Under the pieces are notes generated by a model that was not told the origin of the DNA, did no database searches, and saw only the letters and a program-made list of their open reading frames with translations. This document shows positions 1-8,200 of a stretch of DNA of 64,000 bases, one piece after another (the first letter of the stretch is position 1; each line of letters opens with the position of its first letter). Made by a program: the position numbers and the translations under genes. This DNA comes from Halorientalis marina (GTDB lineage: Archaea; Halobacteriota; Halobacteria; Halobacteriales; Haloarculaceae). The stretch covers positions 3,596,001-3,660,000 of the forward strand of contig NZ_CP095487.1 of assembly GCF_023028345.1 (NCBI RefSeq), given 5' to 3'.

Positions 1-485
1 TACAGTTCCGCGGCGGGCTTGAGCGTCCGCACGTCGTCGGCGCTGACGAGTTCGCCGACGCTGTCCCCGATGCCCGTGGACTCGACGAGCGACGCCAGCA
101 TCTCCGGGTTCCCGTTCGAGCAGATCGAGGGCTCGTAGCCGGCCGCCGCCAGCCGCTCGAAGCACCGGGCCACGTCCGCGAAGGGGTCCAGGTCGTGGTA
201 CACCGCGGTCCGCTCTCGCGGGTCCACGTCGTCGAGGGCGACGCCCTCCGCACGGAGCGCGTCCCGGAGGGCGTCGACGTGCAGGTCGAAGTACGTCGCG
301 TACTGGTCGAGGTCGTTCGCGACGACCGAGTAAAACAGCGCCCGCTCGCGCCAGTCCCTGGCGACGGCCTCGGGGTCGGCCACGAGGTCCGTCACCGCTT
401 GCGCCGCGGCAGTCGTGTCCACGAGCGTCCCGTATGAGTCGAACAGGACCGTCTCCACCCGGTCGGTATCGAACGCGTCCGTCAT
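1..485 (-). CDS. HAD-superfamily hydrolase (haloacid dehalogenase type II-like), 3' end off the window
   Basis: The frame opens with ATG at 485 and runs leftwards off the window edge, giving about 161 visible residues. Residues 15-22 read FDSYGTLV, the HAD motif I with its nucleophilic Asp. Further on come an acidic cap-like region and an ICSNGNPEML stretch that fits motif II (Ser/Asn before the core). LKPAAE near the edge fits the motif III lysine. The family hydrolyses C-halogen or phosphate esters through an aspartyl intermediate; the fold and layout resemble the L-2-haloacid dehalogenase subfamily. The substrate cannot be told. The motif IV acidic pair lies beyond the window. Upstream lies the methyltransferase on the same strand, 67 bp away. 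Confidence 0.85.
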   Translation of the reverse strand, partial: MTDAFDTDRVETVLFDSYGTLVDTTAAAQAVTDLVADPEAVARDWRERALFYSVVANDLDQYATYFDLHVDALRDALRAEGVALDDVDPRERTAVYHDLDPFADVARCFERLAAAGYEPSICSNGNPEMLASLVESTGIGDSVGELVSADDVRTLKPAAEL

Positions 486-552
486 ACCAGCAACCAGGAG
501 ACGGACCCACAAAGCGTTCGCCCCGGCCCGCCCGCAACGGCGACGGCGCCTC

Positions 553-1170
553 TCAGGGCACCCGGAACACCCGCACCGTGTCGCGGTCGGTCGGCTCCCG
601 GAGGAGCTGTGCCAGCCCGCGGTCGGTGAACACGTCCTTCCAGTTCCGGTGATAGAGCGGGAACTCGCCCTCGACGCGGCTCACGTCGACCTCGCCGCGG
701 CCCCGCTGGGGGCTGTTGCCCTCGTTTTCCGCGGTCACGAGCAGGTCGTCCGTGACGCGGACCAGTTCGTCGAACACCCACTCGTCGTCGGGGTGGACGT
801 GCTGGAGCGTCTCCACCGAGTAGACGACGTCGACGGCGTCGTCCGGGTACTCCGGCAGCAACTCTTCCAGCGCGCCGGTCCGGAAGGAGCCCTCCTCGGC
901 CAGCCGAGGGTAGTGCTCGGCCATCACGTCGAAGGCGTCGTCGTTGATGTCGATGCCGGCGAGGTTCTCGAAGCCCTCGTCGAGCAGGTGCGCGAGGTGG
1001 CGCCCCGAGCCACAGCCGACTTCGAGGACGGCGGCCCCGGAGTCGGCGTAGTAGTCGAGGACGGTCGCGAGCGTCTCGCTGACCTCGTTGGGACCGATTT
1101 CGGCGTAGTACGACGGCGAGAACTTCCCGGCGCGTTCGGCCCAGCCGCGGCGGTTCTCCTCCGGCTCCAT
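553..1170 (-). CDS. Class I SAM-dependent methyltransferase
   Basis: A 205-residue protein. It has a Rossmann-type SAM-binding motif I (LEVGCGSGRHLAHLL, about residues 47-61), an acidic motif II (IDIND) that would hold the ribose, and a motif around VVYSVETLQHVHPDD. These are typical of the Methyltransf_11/25 class. The substrate is unknown. The frame is open further upstream to 1287. The ATG at 1170 was chosen because an AT-rich TATA-like element (around 1192-1200) sits about 27 bp before it, fitting a leaderless mRNA, and because the extra N-terminus is not conserved-looking. It ends 67 bp from the HAD gene and may be co-transcribed with it. Confidence 0.85.
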   Translation of the reverse strand: MEPEENRRGWAERAGKFSPSYYAEIGPNEVSETLATVLDYYADSGAAVLEVGCGSGRHLAHLLDEGFENLAGIDINDDAFDVMAEHYPRLAEEGSFRTGALEELLPEYPDDAVDVVYSVETLQHVHPDDEWVFDELVRVTDDLLVTAENEGNSPQRGRGEVDVSRVEGEFPLYHRNWKDVFTDRGLAQLLREPTDRDTVRVFRVP

Positions 1171-1236
1171 ACCGTCGGCTCGGACGGCCAGGGAGAAATG
1201 CCTTCCCGATTCCGGTCGCCGGTCCACCGCGGACAG

Positions 1237-1272
1237 TGTCGCAGACTCTGAAACACTGCGGCCCGGGTTAAG
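1237..1272 (+). promoter_or_regulatory. Palindrome P1 plus TATA element upstream of the leader ORF and CARDB/RND operon
   Basis: TGTCGCAG-ACT-CTGAAACA occupies 1237-1255 (two mismatches in 8-bp arms; the symmetry extends to CAG/CTG outside). Exactly 10 bp later comes the TATA-like GGTTAAG (1266-1272), and an ATG at 1300 lies about 30 bp further. The same arrangement recurs at 6384-6420, 8303-8338 and 14124-14159. The fixed spacing places the palindrome against the likely BRE, as expected for an activator or a repressor that competes with TFB. The binding protein is not known. Confidence 0.7.
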
Positions 1273-1299
1273 TTCCGCCTGGACCAACTATCGGCCGAG

Positions 1300-1440
1300 A
1301 TGACACGACAGCCCTCCCACCGGATCGGACGATCCGGCCAGGTCAGACGGACGCACCGGGCCGCCCGAACAGTTCCGCTCGCCGGACGCCGCCCGTTCGA
1401 CGAGGCCCGCCCGGCGTCCCGCGGTGGTGAGCACGAATGA
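1300..1440 (+). CDS. Putative leaderless leader peptide, 46 residues, coupled to the CARDB protein
   Basis: ATG lies about 30 bp after the TATA element of palindrome promoter P1, where a leaderless transcript should begin. The frame encodes a very basic peptide starting MTRQPSHRIG and ends with a TGA that overlaps the ATG of the next gene (ATGA at 1437-1440). A second short ORF behind a matching promoter (8201-8278) begins MTRHPPHRQ. That shared start is the best evidence that this is translated, either as a small protein or as a leader that delivers ribosomes to the downstream start. In GC-rich DNA a 46-codon frame can also be chance. Confidence 0.5.
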   Translation: MTRQPSHRIGRSGQVRRTHRAARTVPLAGRRPFDEARPASRGGEHE

Positions 1441-3392
1441 GGCCGACCGGACGCCACGGCGTCGTCCTCCTTCTGGCCGGCCTGCTGGTCGGCGCGGCGG
1501 TCGTCCCGGGCACCGCGGCCGCGGTGGTCCGGGGGAGTCCCGACCTGCAGGTCTCCCTCTCCGACGACACGGTCACAGCCGGGGAGAACGGCCAGCTCGA
1601 ACTCACGCTGACCAACGAGGGCGACGTCGACGCCGGGTCAGCAGGGAACCCCGCGCTCGCCTCGCAGGTCACGACCGCGCGCGGCGTCGACGTGACCGTC
1701 GACGCGGGCGGCACGCCCATCTCGGTCGAGACCGACACCCGGAGCCTCGGTCGCCTCCAGCAGGGCGGCGAGGCACCGCTCGCGTACGGCCTCTCCGTCG
1801 ACGAGGACGCCACCCCCGGCACGTACACGCTCGACGTGACCGCGGAGTACCGGTACACCTCCTCCATCGCGGAGCGCAACGGCGCCCGTAATCACGAGAC
1901 CGAGACCCGACACTTCGAGGTCGAGGTCGAAATCGACGACCGCGCCCGGTTCGAGGTCGTCGACACCGACGCGGCCGTCCGGGTCGGCTCGACCGGGACC
2001 GTCGGCGTGACGATGCGAAACGTGGGCTCGGAGGCCGCCAGCGACGCGACGGTCGCGCTCGCCTCGGAGAACGGCGACATCACGTTCGGCGAGTCCGGGT
2101 CGGCGACCCGCTTCGTCGGCGACTGGGCGCCCGGCGAGACCCGTACCGTCGAGTACGAGGCGGCCGCCGCCGAGAGCGCCGAAATCCAGCGGTACGCCCT
2201 CACCGCGACCGCGAACTTCGAGGACGAAGACGGCGTCGAGCGCCAGTCGGAGTCCCTCCCACTGGGGGTCGAGCCGCTGCCCGAACAGCGGTTCCCGGTC
2301 GTCGACGCCGAGCATTCTGTCGCGGTCGGCGACACCGGGACGGTCCGGCTGACCCTGGAAAACGACGGCGCCGTGCCCGTGCGCGACGCCACCGTCACCC
2401 TCGGCTCGGGGAGTCCCGCGCTCGCGTTCGGCGAGAGCGAGTCGGCGACCCGCTTCGTCGGCGACTGGGCGCCCGGCGAGACCCGTACCGTCGAGTACGA
2501 CCTGAGCGCGACGGACGCGGCGGAGGCGCGGAGCTACGCGCTCGACGCGACGGTCGACTACGTGACCCCGGACGGCGAGCGGGGGAGCGCCCCGCCCGCG
2601 TCGGTCGGCGTGACGCCCGCGCCCGAGCGGGGCTTCACCCTGTCGAACGTCTCGACCGACCTCCGCGTCGGCGAGGAGGGACAGGTCCGCGGAACGATCA
2701 CCAACGAGGGCGAGACGGCCGCGCGGAACGTCGTGGTGGAGTTCACGACCGAGAACGCGAACGTCAGCCCGCTGGAGACGGCGTACTCCGTTGGCACGCT
2801 CGAACCCGGCGAGACCGCCGACTTCGCGTTCACCGCCGAAGTTGGGTCCGCCGCGGACGCCGGCCCCCGGCAGTTCTCCTTCGTCGCCACCTACCGGGAC
2901 GGCGAGGGCGAGACGCGAACGAGCGACGAACTGCTGACCCGCCAGCGCATCGCTCCGGGCGCCGACACCCTCGCGGTCGAACCGGTCGAGGCGACCTACG
3001 CCCCCGGCGGCGGCGGCGAACTCACCGTCCGGGTCACGAACACGGCCGACGAGACGCTGACCGACGTGTCGGCGAACCTCTTCGCAGACGACCCCATCTC
3101 GGTCGACGACGGCGAGGCGGTCGTCGCGGAACTCGCCCCCGGCGAATCGACGACGCTGACCTTCGGCGTCTCCGCCGGGAGCGACGCGATAGCGAAGTCC
3201 TACCCCGTCTCGGTCGACTTCCAGTACGAGGACGCCGACGGCGACACGCACGTCTCGGACTCCCACCAGGTCCCCGTGACCGTCGCCGAACCGGAGACTG
3301 ACGGCGGGGGCGGCGGTCTGCCCCTCCCGCTGCTCGGCTTCGGCGCCGTGGGTGTCGTCGGCGTCGGCGTCGTCCTGCGGCGCCGGAGGTAA
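1437..3392 (+). CDS. Secreted, membrane-anchored CARDB-type repeat protein
   Basis: A 651-residue surface protein. Residues 1-31 form a signal peptide (basic start, then a LLLAGLLVGAAVV core and an ATA-type cleavage zone). The body holds four to five beta-sandwich repeats of about 110-120 residues resembling CARDB/NEW3 (COG1361, S-layer-like) domains, with recurring phrases such as TVRLTLENDG and APGETRTVEY. A Gly-rich linker precedes a C-terminal membrane segment (LPLLGFGAVGVVGVGVV) and a terminal RRRR. It precedes the RND exporter by one base. Such exported Ig-like proteins often partner MMPL/RND transporters, so an extracytoplasmic adaptor role is likely by inference. Repeats two and three contain an exact 60-bp duplication. 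Confidence 0.85.
   Translation: MRPTGRHGVVLLLAGLLVGAAVVPGTAAAVVRGSPDLQVSLSDDTVTAGENGQLELTLTNEGDVDAGSAGNPALASQVTTARGVDVTVDAGGTPISVETDTRSLGRLQQGGEAPLAYGLSVDEDATPGTYTLDVTAEYRYTSSIAERNGARNHETETRHFEVEVEIDDRARFEVVDTDAAVRVGSTGTVGVTMRNVGSEAASDATVALASENGDITFGESGSATRFVGDWAPGETRTVEYEAAAAESAEIQRYALTATANFEDEDGVERQSESLPLGVEPLPEQRFPVVDAEHSVAVGDTGTVRLTLENDGAVPVRDATVTLGSGSPALAFGESESATRFVGDWAPGETRTVEYDLSATDAAEARSYALDATVDYVTPDGERGSAPPASVGVTPAPERGFTLSNVSTDLRVGEEGQVRGTITNEGETAARNVVVEFTTENANVSPLETAYSVGTLEPGETADFAFTAEVGSAADAGPRQFSFVATYRDGEGETRTSDELLTRQRIAPGADTLAVEPVEATYAPGGGGELTVRVTNTADETLTDVSANLFADDPISVDDGEAVVAELAPGESTTLTFGVSAGSDAIAKSYPVSVDFQYEDADGDTHVSDSHQVPVTVAEPETDGGGGGLPLPLLGFGAVGVVGVGVVLRRRR
2099..2500 (+). 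repeat. Exact 60-bp internal repeat inside the CARDB gene
   Basis: Bases 2099-2158 and 2441-2500 are identical over 60 bp and lie 342 bp apart (114 codons), in register. The flanking parts of the two domains have diverged. Identity at the DNA level, including third positions, points to recent domain duplication or gene conversion. Confidence 0.85.
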
Positions 3393-3393
3393 C

Positions 3394-5835
3394 ATGGGCG
3401 CTCGAGCCATCGAGTGGGTCGACGACCGCATCGCCGCCCACCCCGGCAAGGTCGCCCTCGTCTTCCTCGCGCTGACGGTCGTGTTCGTCGGTGGGCTGGG
3501 GACGCTCGACAGCGAGTCGGGCAGCAGCCAGTTCACCGCCGACCTGGAGAGCGCGGAGGCGATGGAGGAAATCAACCGGGAGTTCGGCGCCAGTTTCGGC
3601 GGCGACCCGACGACAGCGAGTACCATCCTCCACGACGGCGGGAACGTCCTCGCCAAGCCCGCGCTCGTCCGGTCGCTCCGGGCACAGGAGCGGCTGGCGG
3701 CCCACGACGACCTCCGGGTCACCGGGACCACGAGCGCGGCCGGCGTCGTCGCCACGCGCCTCGACCCGTCGGCGGCGACGCTCGAGGCGAAACGCCGGGC
3801 CGTCGAGCGCGCGACGCCGAGCGAGATCGACGCCGCCGTCCGCGAGGCGGCGGCCGCCGACGCCTTCGGGACGACCGTCAGCGAGGACGTCAACGCCGAG
3901 AGCGCGACCGCGTCGGCCGCGAAGACGACCGTGACCCACGGCGTCGGCGAGCTCTCGGACAGGGAGCGGCGCGTCCAGGCCGTCGTCGACACCGTCCCCG
4001 GCGAGATGCGGGTCCTCGGCGACTCGCCCAACACGATGGCCGACTCGCTGTTGCTGGTCGTCCCGGCGGCGCTCGTGCTCATCGTCGCGTTCCTGATCGT
4101 GGCCTTCCGGGACCCGTTCGACCTCTGTCTCGGCGTCCTCTCGCTCGTGATGGCGATCCTGTGGACGTTCGGGGCCACCGGGCTGGTCGGCATCCCGTTC
4201 AACATGCTGATGGTCGCGCTCGTCCCGCTTCTGATCGCCGTCGGCGTCGACTTCGGCATCCACTCCATCAACCGCTACCGCGAGGAGCGGGTCGACGGGC
4301 GCGGGATCGTGCCCTCGATGCGGACCACGACCGACCAGCTGCTGGTCGCCTTCTTCATCGTCACCGGGACGACGGTCATCGGCTTCCTCTCGAACCTGGC
4401 GAGCGCGCTCGAACCCATCCGCGACTTCGGCGTCGTCGCGGCCATCGGGATCGTCGCCACCTTCCTCGTGTTCGGGATCTTCCTGCCCGCGGCGAAGGTG
4501 TATCTCGACGGCGTCCGCGAGCGGTACCCCATCCCGGCGTTCGGGCGCACGCCGCTGGGTGCCGACGAATCGGCGTTGAGCCGGGTCCTGAGCAGCGGCG
4601 CGGTCGTCGCGAACCGCGCGCCCGCCCTCCTGTTGGCTGTCATGATCGTCGCGACGCTCGGCGCCGGCGTCTACGCGACCGGCATCGGGACCGGCTTCTC
4701 CACCGACGACTTCCAGCCCGCGGAAGAGACGCCGGACGCCCTCCAGACCCTGCCCGAGCCGTTCGCACCGCCCGAATCCTACCCATACGTGCGGGACACG
4801 AACTTCCGGGACCGCCACTTCGAGTCGTCCGGCCGCGTCATGATGTACGTCCGCGGCCAGCTCGACGAGGATCACGCGCTCGCGGCCATCCACGCCGCGG
4901 GCCGTGACCCGCCGGGCGCCGTCGAGCGCGACGGCCGCCAGGCCGAGGCCCGGAGCATCGTGTCCGTCATCGAGAGCCGAGCGGCCGCGGATTCGGAGTT
5001 CCGCGCGCTCGTCGCCCGCAACGACGCCGACGACGACGGTATCCCGGACGACAACCTCGACGAGGTCTACGACGCCCTGCTCTCCTCGCCCGCCCGCGAC
5101 CGGGCGCTCCAGTACGTCGACGCGGACCGGGGGAGCGCGAAGGTGGCCTACACCGTCGACGGCGACGCCGACCCGTCGACGGTCGCGGCCGACGGGGCCG
5201 AACTCGCCGCCGAGTACCCCTATCCGGCGACCGCGACCGGCGGAAAGATCATCTGGAACGAGGCCTCGACGCTGATCATGCAGACGGTCGTCCAGAGCCT
5301 CGCGATCACGCTCGTCGGCGCCGCGCTCTTTCTCGTGGTCGTCTACTGGGTCCTCGAGGACAGCCCGACGCTCGGGCTCGCCAACGTCGTCCCCATCGCG
5401 ATGACGGTCACGTTCGTCGTGGCGACGATGCGGTACGTCGGCGTGACCTTCAACGTCTTCAACGCGATGATCCTCTCGCTGACCATCGGGCTGGGGATCG
5501 ATTACTCGGTCCACGTCACCCACCGCTTCGCCGACGAACTCGAACGGCGCCCGCTCTCCGAGGCGCTCGTCCGGGCCACCCGCGGCACCGGCGGCGCGCT
5601 GACCGGGAGCCTCCTCACCACCGTCGGCGGCGTCGGCGTCCTCGTGCTCGCCGTGAACCCCGCGATCGGCGTCTTCGGTCTCCTCACGATGCTCAGCGTC
5701 TGCTACGCCTACCTCACCTCGGTGTTCGTCCTCCCGTCGGTGCTCGTCGTCCAGCACCGCGTCGCGTCGTGGTGGCAGGCCGAAACCGGCGACCTGCTCG
5801 CCGACCGCCCGGCCGTCACGCCAGGCGACGACTGA
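3394..5835 (+). CDS. RND-superfamily (MMPL / HAE3-type) exporter
   Basis: An 813-residue protein in two similar halves. TM1 lies near residues 18-37, followed by a large external loop to about 210 and a bundle of helices at 215-380 (MADSLLLVVPAALVLIVAF onward). The second half repeats this: a TM near 405-430, a loop to about 625, then helices to about 790. GVDFGIHSINRYREE and GIDYSVHVTHRFADE are the paired TM4-type motifs of MMPL/SecDF-like permeases, with charged residues for proton coupling. The family moves hydrophobic or amphiphilic molecules; the cargo here is unknown. The ATG at 3394 lies one base after the CARDB stop, so the two form one operon. Confidence 0.92.
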   Translation: MGARAIEWVDDRIAAHPGKVALVFLALTVVFVGGLGTLDSESGSSQFTADLESAEAMEEINREFGASFGGDPTTASTILHDGGNVLAKPALVRSLRAQERLAAHDDLRVTGTTSAAGVVATRLDPSAATLEAKRRAVERATPSEIDAAVREAAAADAFGTTVSEDVNAESATASAAKTTVTHGVGELSDRERRVQAVVDTVPGEMRVLGDSPNTMADSLLLVVPAALVLIVAFLIVAFRDPFDLCLGVLSLVMAILWTFGATGLVGIPFNMLMVALVPLLIAVGVDFGIHSINRYREERVDGRGIVPSMRTTTDQLLVAFFIVTGTTVIGFLSNLASALEPIRDFGVVAAIGIVATFLVFGIFLPAAKVYLDGVRERYPIPAFGRTPLGADESALSRVLSSGAVVANRAPALLLAVMIVATLGAGVYATGIGTGFSTDDFQPAEETPDALQTLPEPFAPPESYPYVRDTNFRDRHFESSGRVMMYVRGQLDEDHALAAIHAAGRDPPGAVERDGRQAEARSIVSVIESRAAADSEFRALVARNDADDDGIPDDNLDEVYDALLSSPARDRALQYVDADRGSAKVAYTVDGDADPSTVAADGAELAAEYPYPATATGGKIIWNEASTLIMQTVVQSLAITLVGAALFLVVVYWVLEDSPTLGLANVVPIAMTVTFVVATMRYVGVTFNVFNAMILSLTIGLGIDYSVHVTHRFADELERRPLSEALVRATRGTGGALTGSLLTTVGGVGVLVLAVNPAIGVFGLLTMLSVCYAYLTSVFVLPSVLVVQHRVASWWQAETGDLLADRPAVTPGDD

Positions 5836-5999
5836 GCCGGGCGGACACCGACCGCTGCGGCCGGAGAACGGGCGAGACTGCGGCCGGCGGACTCGCATCC
5901 GTTCGCTCCTCGCAGCTCGCAAAACAGGCAGTTCGAATCCGGGAGCGGTGGGGACCGGGGCGGGTCAGAACAGGGCGGAGGGGGGCGGTGGCGACTGCG
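5836..5999. other. Gene-free spacer between converging units
   Basis: G-rich spacer after the exporter and before the end of the opposing 119-residue gene. No coding signature, RNA gene or clear hairpin terminator was seen. Confidence 0.5.
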
Positions 6000-6359
6000 T
6001 CAGAACGCGCCTTCGGCGACGCTCACGAGGCCGTTCCCGACCTCGACGAGCGCGGTCTCGTGGGGGCCGCTCCCGACGAGACACTCGGCGCTGGCCGTGG
6101 ACTCGTCGTCGATCCGGGCGTCGACGCGGTAGACCGCACGCGGGAGCCGCAGGCTGATGCTCACGGCCGACCCCGGGGGGACCGCGTACGTCTCCCGGAA
6201 CGTGACGTCGTCGTCGGCGTCCACGAACCGGACCGTCACCTCGTGTGTCCGCTCGCTGTCGTAGTTCCGACAGACGAGACTCTCCTCGTCGACGTACCGG
6301 TCCCCGCGGTCGTCGGGGTCGGCGTTCGGTCGCTGTCCGAGTGGTGCTTCGGAGGGCAT
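6000..6359 (-). CDS. Conserved-looking small beta-rich protein, function unknown
   Basis: 119 residues with no signal peptide or membrane segment. After a disordered acidic start, the rest alternates as beta strands (THEVTVRFVDADDDVTF, SAVSISLRLPRAVYRVDARI), suggesting an Ig-like or transthyretin-like sandwich. Two cysteines (in LVCRN and AECLV) could pair. I do not recognise a characterised family. It is expressed from its own palindrome promoter (6384-6420), with the TATA element 28 bp before ATG 6359. The winged-helix gene 6438-6896 lies just upstream on the same strand. Shared regulation with the CARDB/RND operon and the FAD oxidoreductase is inferred from the promoter motif. Confidence 0.75.
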   Translation of the reverse strand: MPSEAPLGQRPNADPDDRGDRYVDEESLVCRNYDSERTHEVTVRFVDADDDVTFRETYAVPPGSAVSISLRLPRAVYRVDARIDDESTASAECLVGSGPHETALVEVGNGLVSVAEGAF

Positions 6360-6383
6360 GTGTGGAGAGACGGCCTCCCCCGT

Positions 6384-6420
6384 AGTAAACCGTCGAGCAG
6401 TGTTTCAGGGTCTGAAACAC
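6384..6420 (-). promoter_or_regulatory. Palindrome P2 (perfect) plus TATA element
   Basis: GTGTTTCAG-GGT-CTGAAACAC (6400-6420) is a perfect inverted repeat with 9-bp arms and a 3-bp spacer. Reading on the minus strand, 10 bp separate its 19-bp core from the TATA-like GTTTACT (6384-6390). The ATG of the 119-residue protein at 6359 lies 28 bp from that element. This is the best copy of the four-site family. Confidence 0.8.
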
Positions 6421-6437
6421 CGCGAATTGCGGCGGAG

Positions 6438-6896
6438 TCAGACCGTCCACTCGGTGTCGTCAGCGGCGGCGGACGCTGACGAGGCGGGAGTGGATGCGGG
6501 CGACGCGGTCACCGTGATGGCGCCGTCCTCGATCCGGACGGTCAGACGGTCGCGGACGAGGCGGAACTCCTTGCAGTGATGGCCGTCGGGGTCGACGGAC
6601 GTCTCGGTCGCGACGAGCCCCGCCGATTCGAGGCTGTTGAGCCGGCGGTACACGGTCGGCCGCGACGCCTCGCAGCGTGCCGCCAGTTCCCGGCCGCGCA
6701 TGGGGCCGGCAGTGAGGGTTGTGAGGAGTTCGCGTGCGTACTCGTCGTCGAGCAGGCTGAGCCGTGTCGGTGCCTCGCTGTCGCTCCGGGACACGAGCGA
6801 GTCGTCCGTCGGGTCGGTGCGCCGGTCGTGACGGGGTGAGCGGGGACGCGCTCCGTCGGCAGTCGTCGTCATCGTACTCCGCTCTTTCGCGGCCAT
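6438..6896 (-). CDS. Winged-helix transcriptional regulator (haloarchaeal ArsR-like)
   Basis: 152 residues. A disordered charged N-terminus precedes a winged helix from about residue 45 (LLDDEYARELLTTL, then RELAARCEASRPTVYRRLNSL as the recognition helix), ending in a wing with DGHHCKEF. The protein is a paralogue of the one at 8478-8906, which has the same LLxDEYA opening and DGHHxxEF wing. ATG 6872 is an alternative start that would drop eight residues. It lies just upstream of palindrome promoter P2 and near P3. It is therefore one of several candidates to bind that palindrome, but nothing in the sequence proves it. Confidence 0.8.
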   Translation of the reverse strand: MAAKERSTMTTTADGARPRSPRHDRRTDPTDDSLVSRSDSEAPTRLSLLDDEYARELLTTLTAGPMRGRELAARCEASRPTVYRRLNSLESAGLVATETSVDPDGHHCKEFRLVRDRLTVRIEDGAITVTASPASTPASSASAAADDTEWTV

Positions 6897-6908
6897 CCCC
6901 GTAGCCGT

Positions 6909-6945
6909 CCTGTCACGGTGGACTACCGTGGGACCGCGTGACAGG
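6909..6945. promoter_or_regulatory. Inverted repeat in the promoter region of the winged-helix gene
   Basis: CCTGTCACG (6909-6917) and CGTGACAGG (6937-6945) are perfect 9-bp arms around 19 bp. Nested inside are ACGGT and ACCGT. It lies 13 bp upstream of the ATG at 6896 and after the stop of nothing on the plus strand, so a terminator for a plus-strand gene is unlikely. An operator for autoregulation is the simpler reading. Confidence 0.5.
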
Positions 6946-7002
6946 GCTATTCACATTGACCGCGGCCGGCGAGACGGGGCGGCGGGGCCGTCCGGGGGCG
7001 GT

Positions 7003-8196
7003 TCAAAGCGCGTCGGGGACGGACCTGGCGAGTTCGGGGACGCGGCCGTCGACGACGTGGCCGAACGCGAGCGTGCGGGCGGCACACAACCGCCGGAGCG
7101 GTGGGCAGAGAGCGGCGTCGACGCGAGTGCCAGCGGCGTTGCCGTGGCCGGGTAGTAACTCGGTCGACCGGCGCCGGCGTCGGCGTTCGTACGCGTCGAG
7201 TGCGTCGTCGATATCGGGCGGCCCGTACGCGAGCGTGTCGGCCAGGACCCACGCATCCTCCACGCCGAGTGCAGCCCGCAGCGGGTTCCCCGGGAGCGTC
7301 GTCCGCGCGGCCGGGCCGACGAGCGCGACGCGACCGGGCCGCATCGACGCGGGAACGACGAGCGGGACCCGCCGATACCGGAGCGTATGCTGGTCGAGGC
7401 GGGCGAAGGGGTCGCCGGTCGCCGCGAACAGGGGACCGAACAGGCCGCCGAGTTCGTCGACGGACACCGCCGTGGCGGGGGCCGTTTCCACACCCGCGAC
7501 GAGACGAACGAGTGTGCCGTCGGCCACGGGCACGGTAAACGCGGCGAGGGCGTCGTCCCACGCTTCCGTCGGTGCGTCGGGCGACGGCACCCCGTCCGGC
7601 CACTCGAACGCCCAGGTGTGGACGCTCCGTGCCGTCGGGGTGGCCTCCCGCGTCCACAGGAGCGACCGGTCGGTCGTGACGACCGTGTCGAAGGGCTCGT
7701 CGATACCGGACTCGAACGTCGCACTGACGCCGTCCGCGGTCGGCTCGATGTCCGTCACCGGACGCTCGGCCGTTCGGAGACGGCCGCGCAGTTGCCGGTC
7801 GAGTAGCGCCCGGAGCCGGGACCGCCGGACGGCGACGAGCGACGGGCGGGCGTCGCCGTTTCGCATCCACGACTGCGCCGCGTCGGGACGCGCCAGGCGG
7901 TCCAGCGGCGTGCCAAGTCGTTCGACCGGCCGCCGGAGCCCGATCCGTTCGAGCAGCGCCAGGCCCGGCTCCCAGAGCGTGACCAGGGGCGACCGCGTGC
8001 GCTCGCTCGACGCGGACGCGAGCACCGGATCGAACCCCGCCTGCCCGAGGAACCCGGCCGTCGCCGCGGCGGCGAGGCCGTCGCCGACGACCAGTATCTG
8101 CCGGTCCCGCGGCCGAGCGGTCGCCGGCGATCGCCCCCGTTCGTCCCCGGCAGGGCCCCGTTCGCTTCGGTCGGCGGACGAGAGTGGTCCGACCAT
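7003..8196 (-). CDS. FAD-dependent oxidoreductase (monooxygenase / geranylgeranyl-reductase-like)
   Basis: 397 residues. After a disordered 30-residue start comes an N-terminal Rossmann strand-helix (ILVVGDGLAAAATAGFLGQAGF), a variant of GxGxxG. Near residue 300 VALVGPAARTTLPGNP occupies the place of the second FAD motif, but the usual GD-AAH is GP-AAR, so the Asp that binds FAD ribose is changed. The overall layout is that of PHBH/UbiH and geranylgeranyl-reductase-type flavoproteins. The substrate is unknown; altered motifs leave activity open. It follows a 25-codon leader ORF by four bases and is driven by palindrome promoter P3. Confidence 0.7.
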   Translation of the reverse strand: MVGPLSSADRSERGPAGDERGRSPATARPRDRQILVVGDGLAAAATAGFLGQAGFDPVLASASSERTRSPLVTLWEPGLALLERIGLRRPVERLGTPLDRLARPDAAQSWMRNGDARPSLVAVRRSRLRALLDRQLRGRLRTAERPVTDIEPTADGVSATFESGIDEPFDTVVTTDRSLLWTREATPTARSVHTWAFEWPDGVPSPDAPTEAWDDALAAFTVPVADGTLVRLVAGVETAPATAVSVDELGGLFGPLFAATGDPFARLDQHTLRYRRVPLVVPASMRPGRVALVGPAARTTLPGNPLRAALGVEDAWVLADTLAYGPPDIDDALDAYERRRRRRSTELLPGHGNAAGTRVDAALCPPLRRLCAARTLAFGHVVDGRVPELARSVPDAL

Positions 8197-8200
8197 CCGT

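Noticed and set aside
1638-4271. 877-codon open frame on the minus strand across the CARDB and exporter genes
   Set aside because: GC-rich codon bias on the opposite strand leaves few stops. The product is Arg/Ser/Gly-rich, has no domain, and crosses two well-supported genes.
3034-5922. 962-codon minus-strand frame over the exporter
   Set aside because: Shadow of the exporter in antisense; low-complexity Arg/Asp-rich sequence without motifs.
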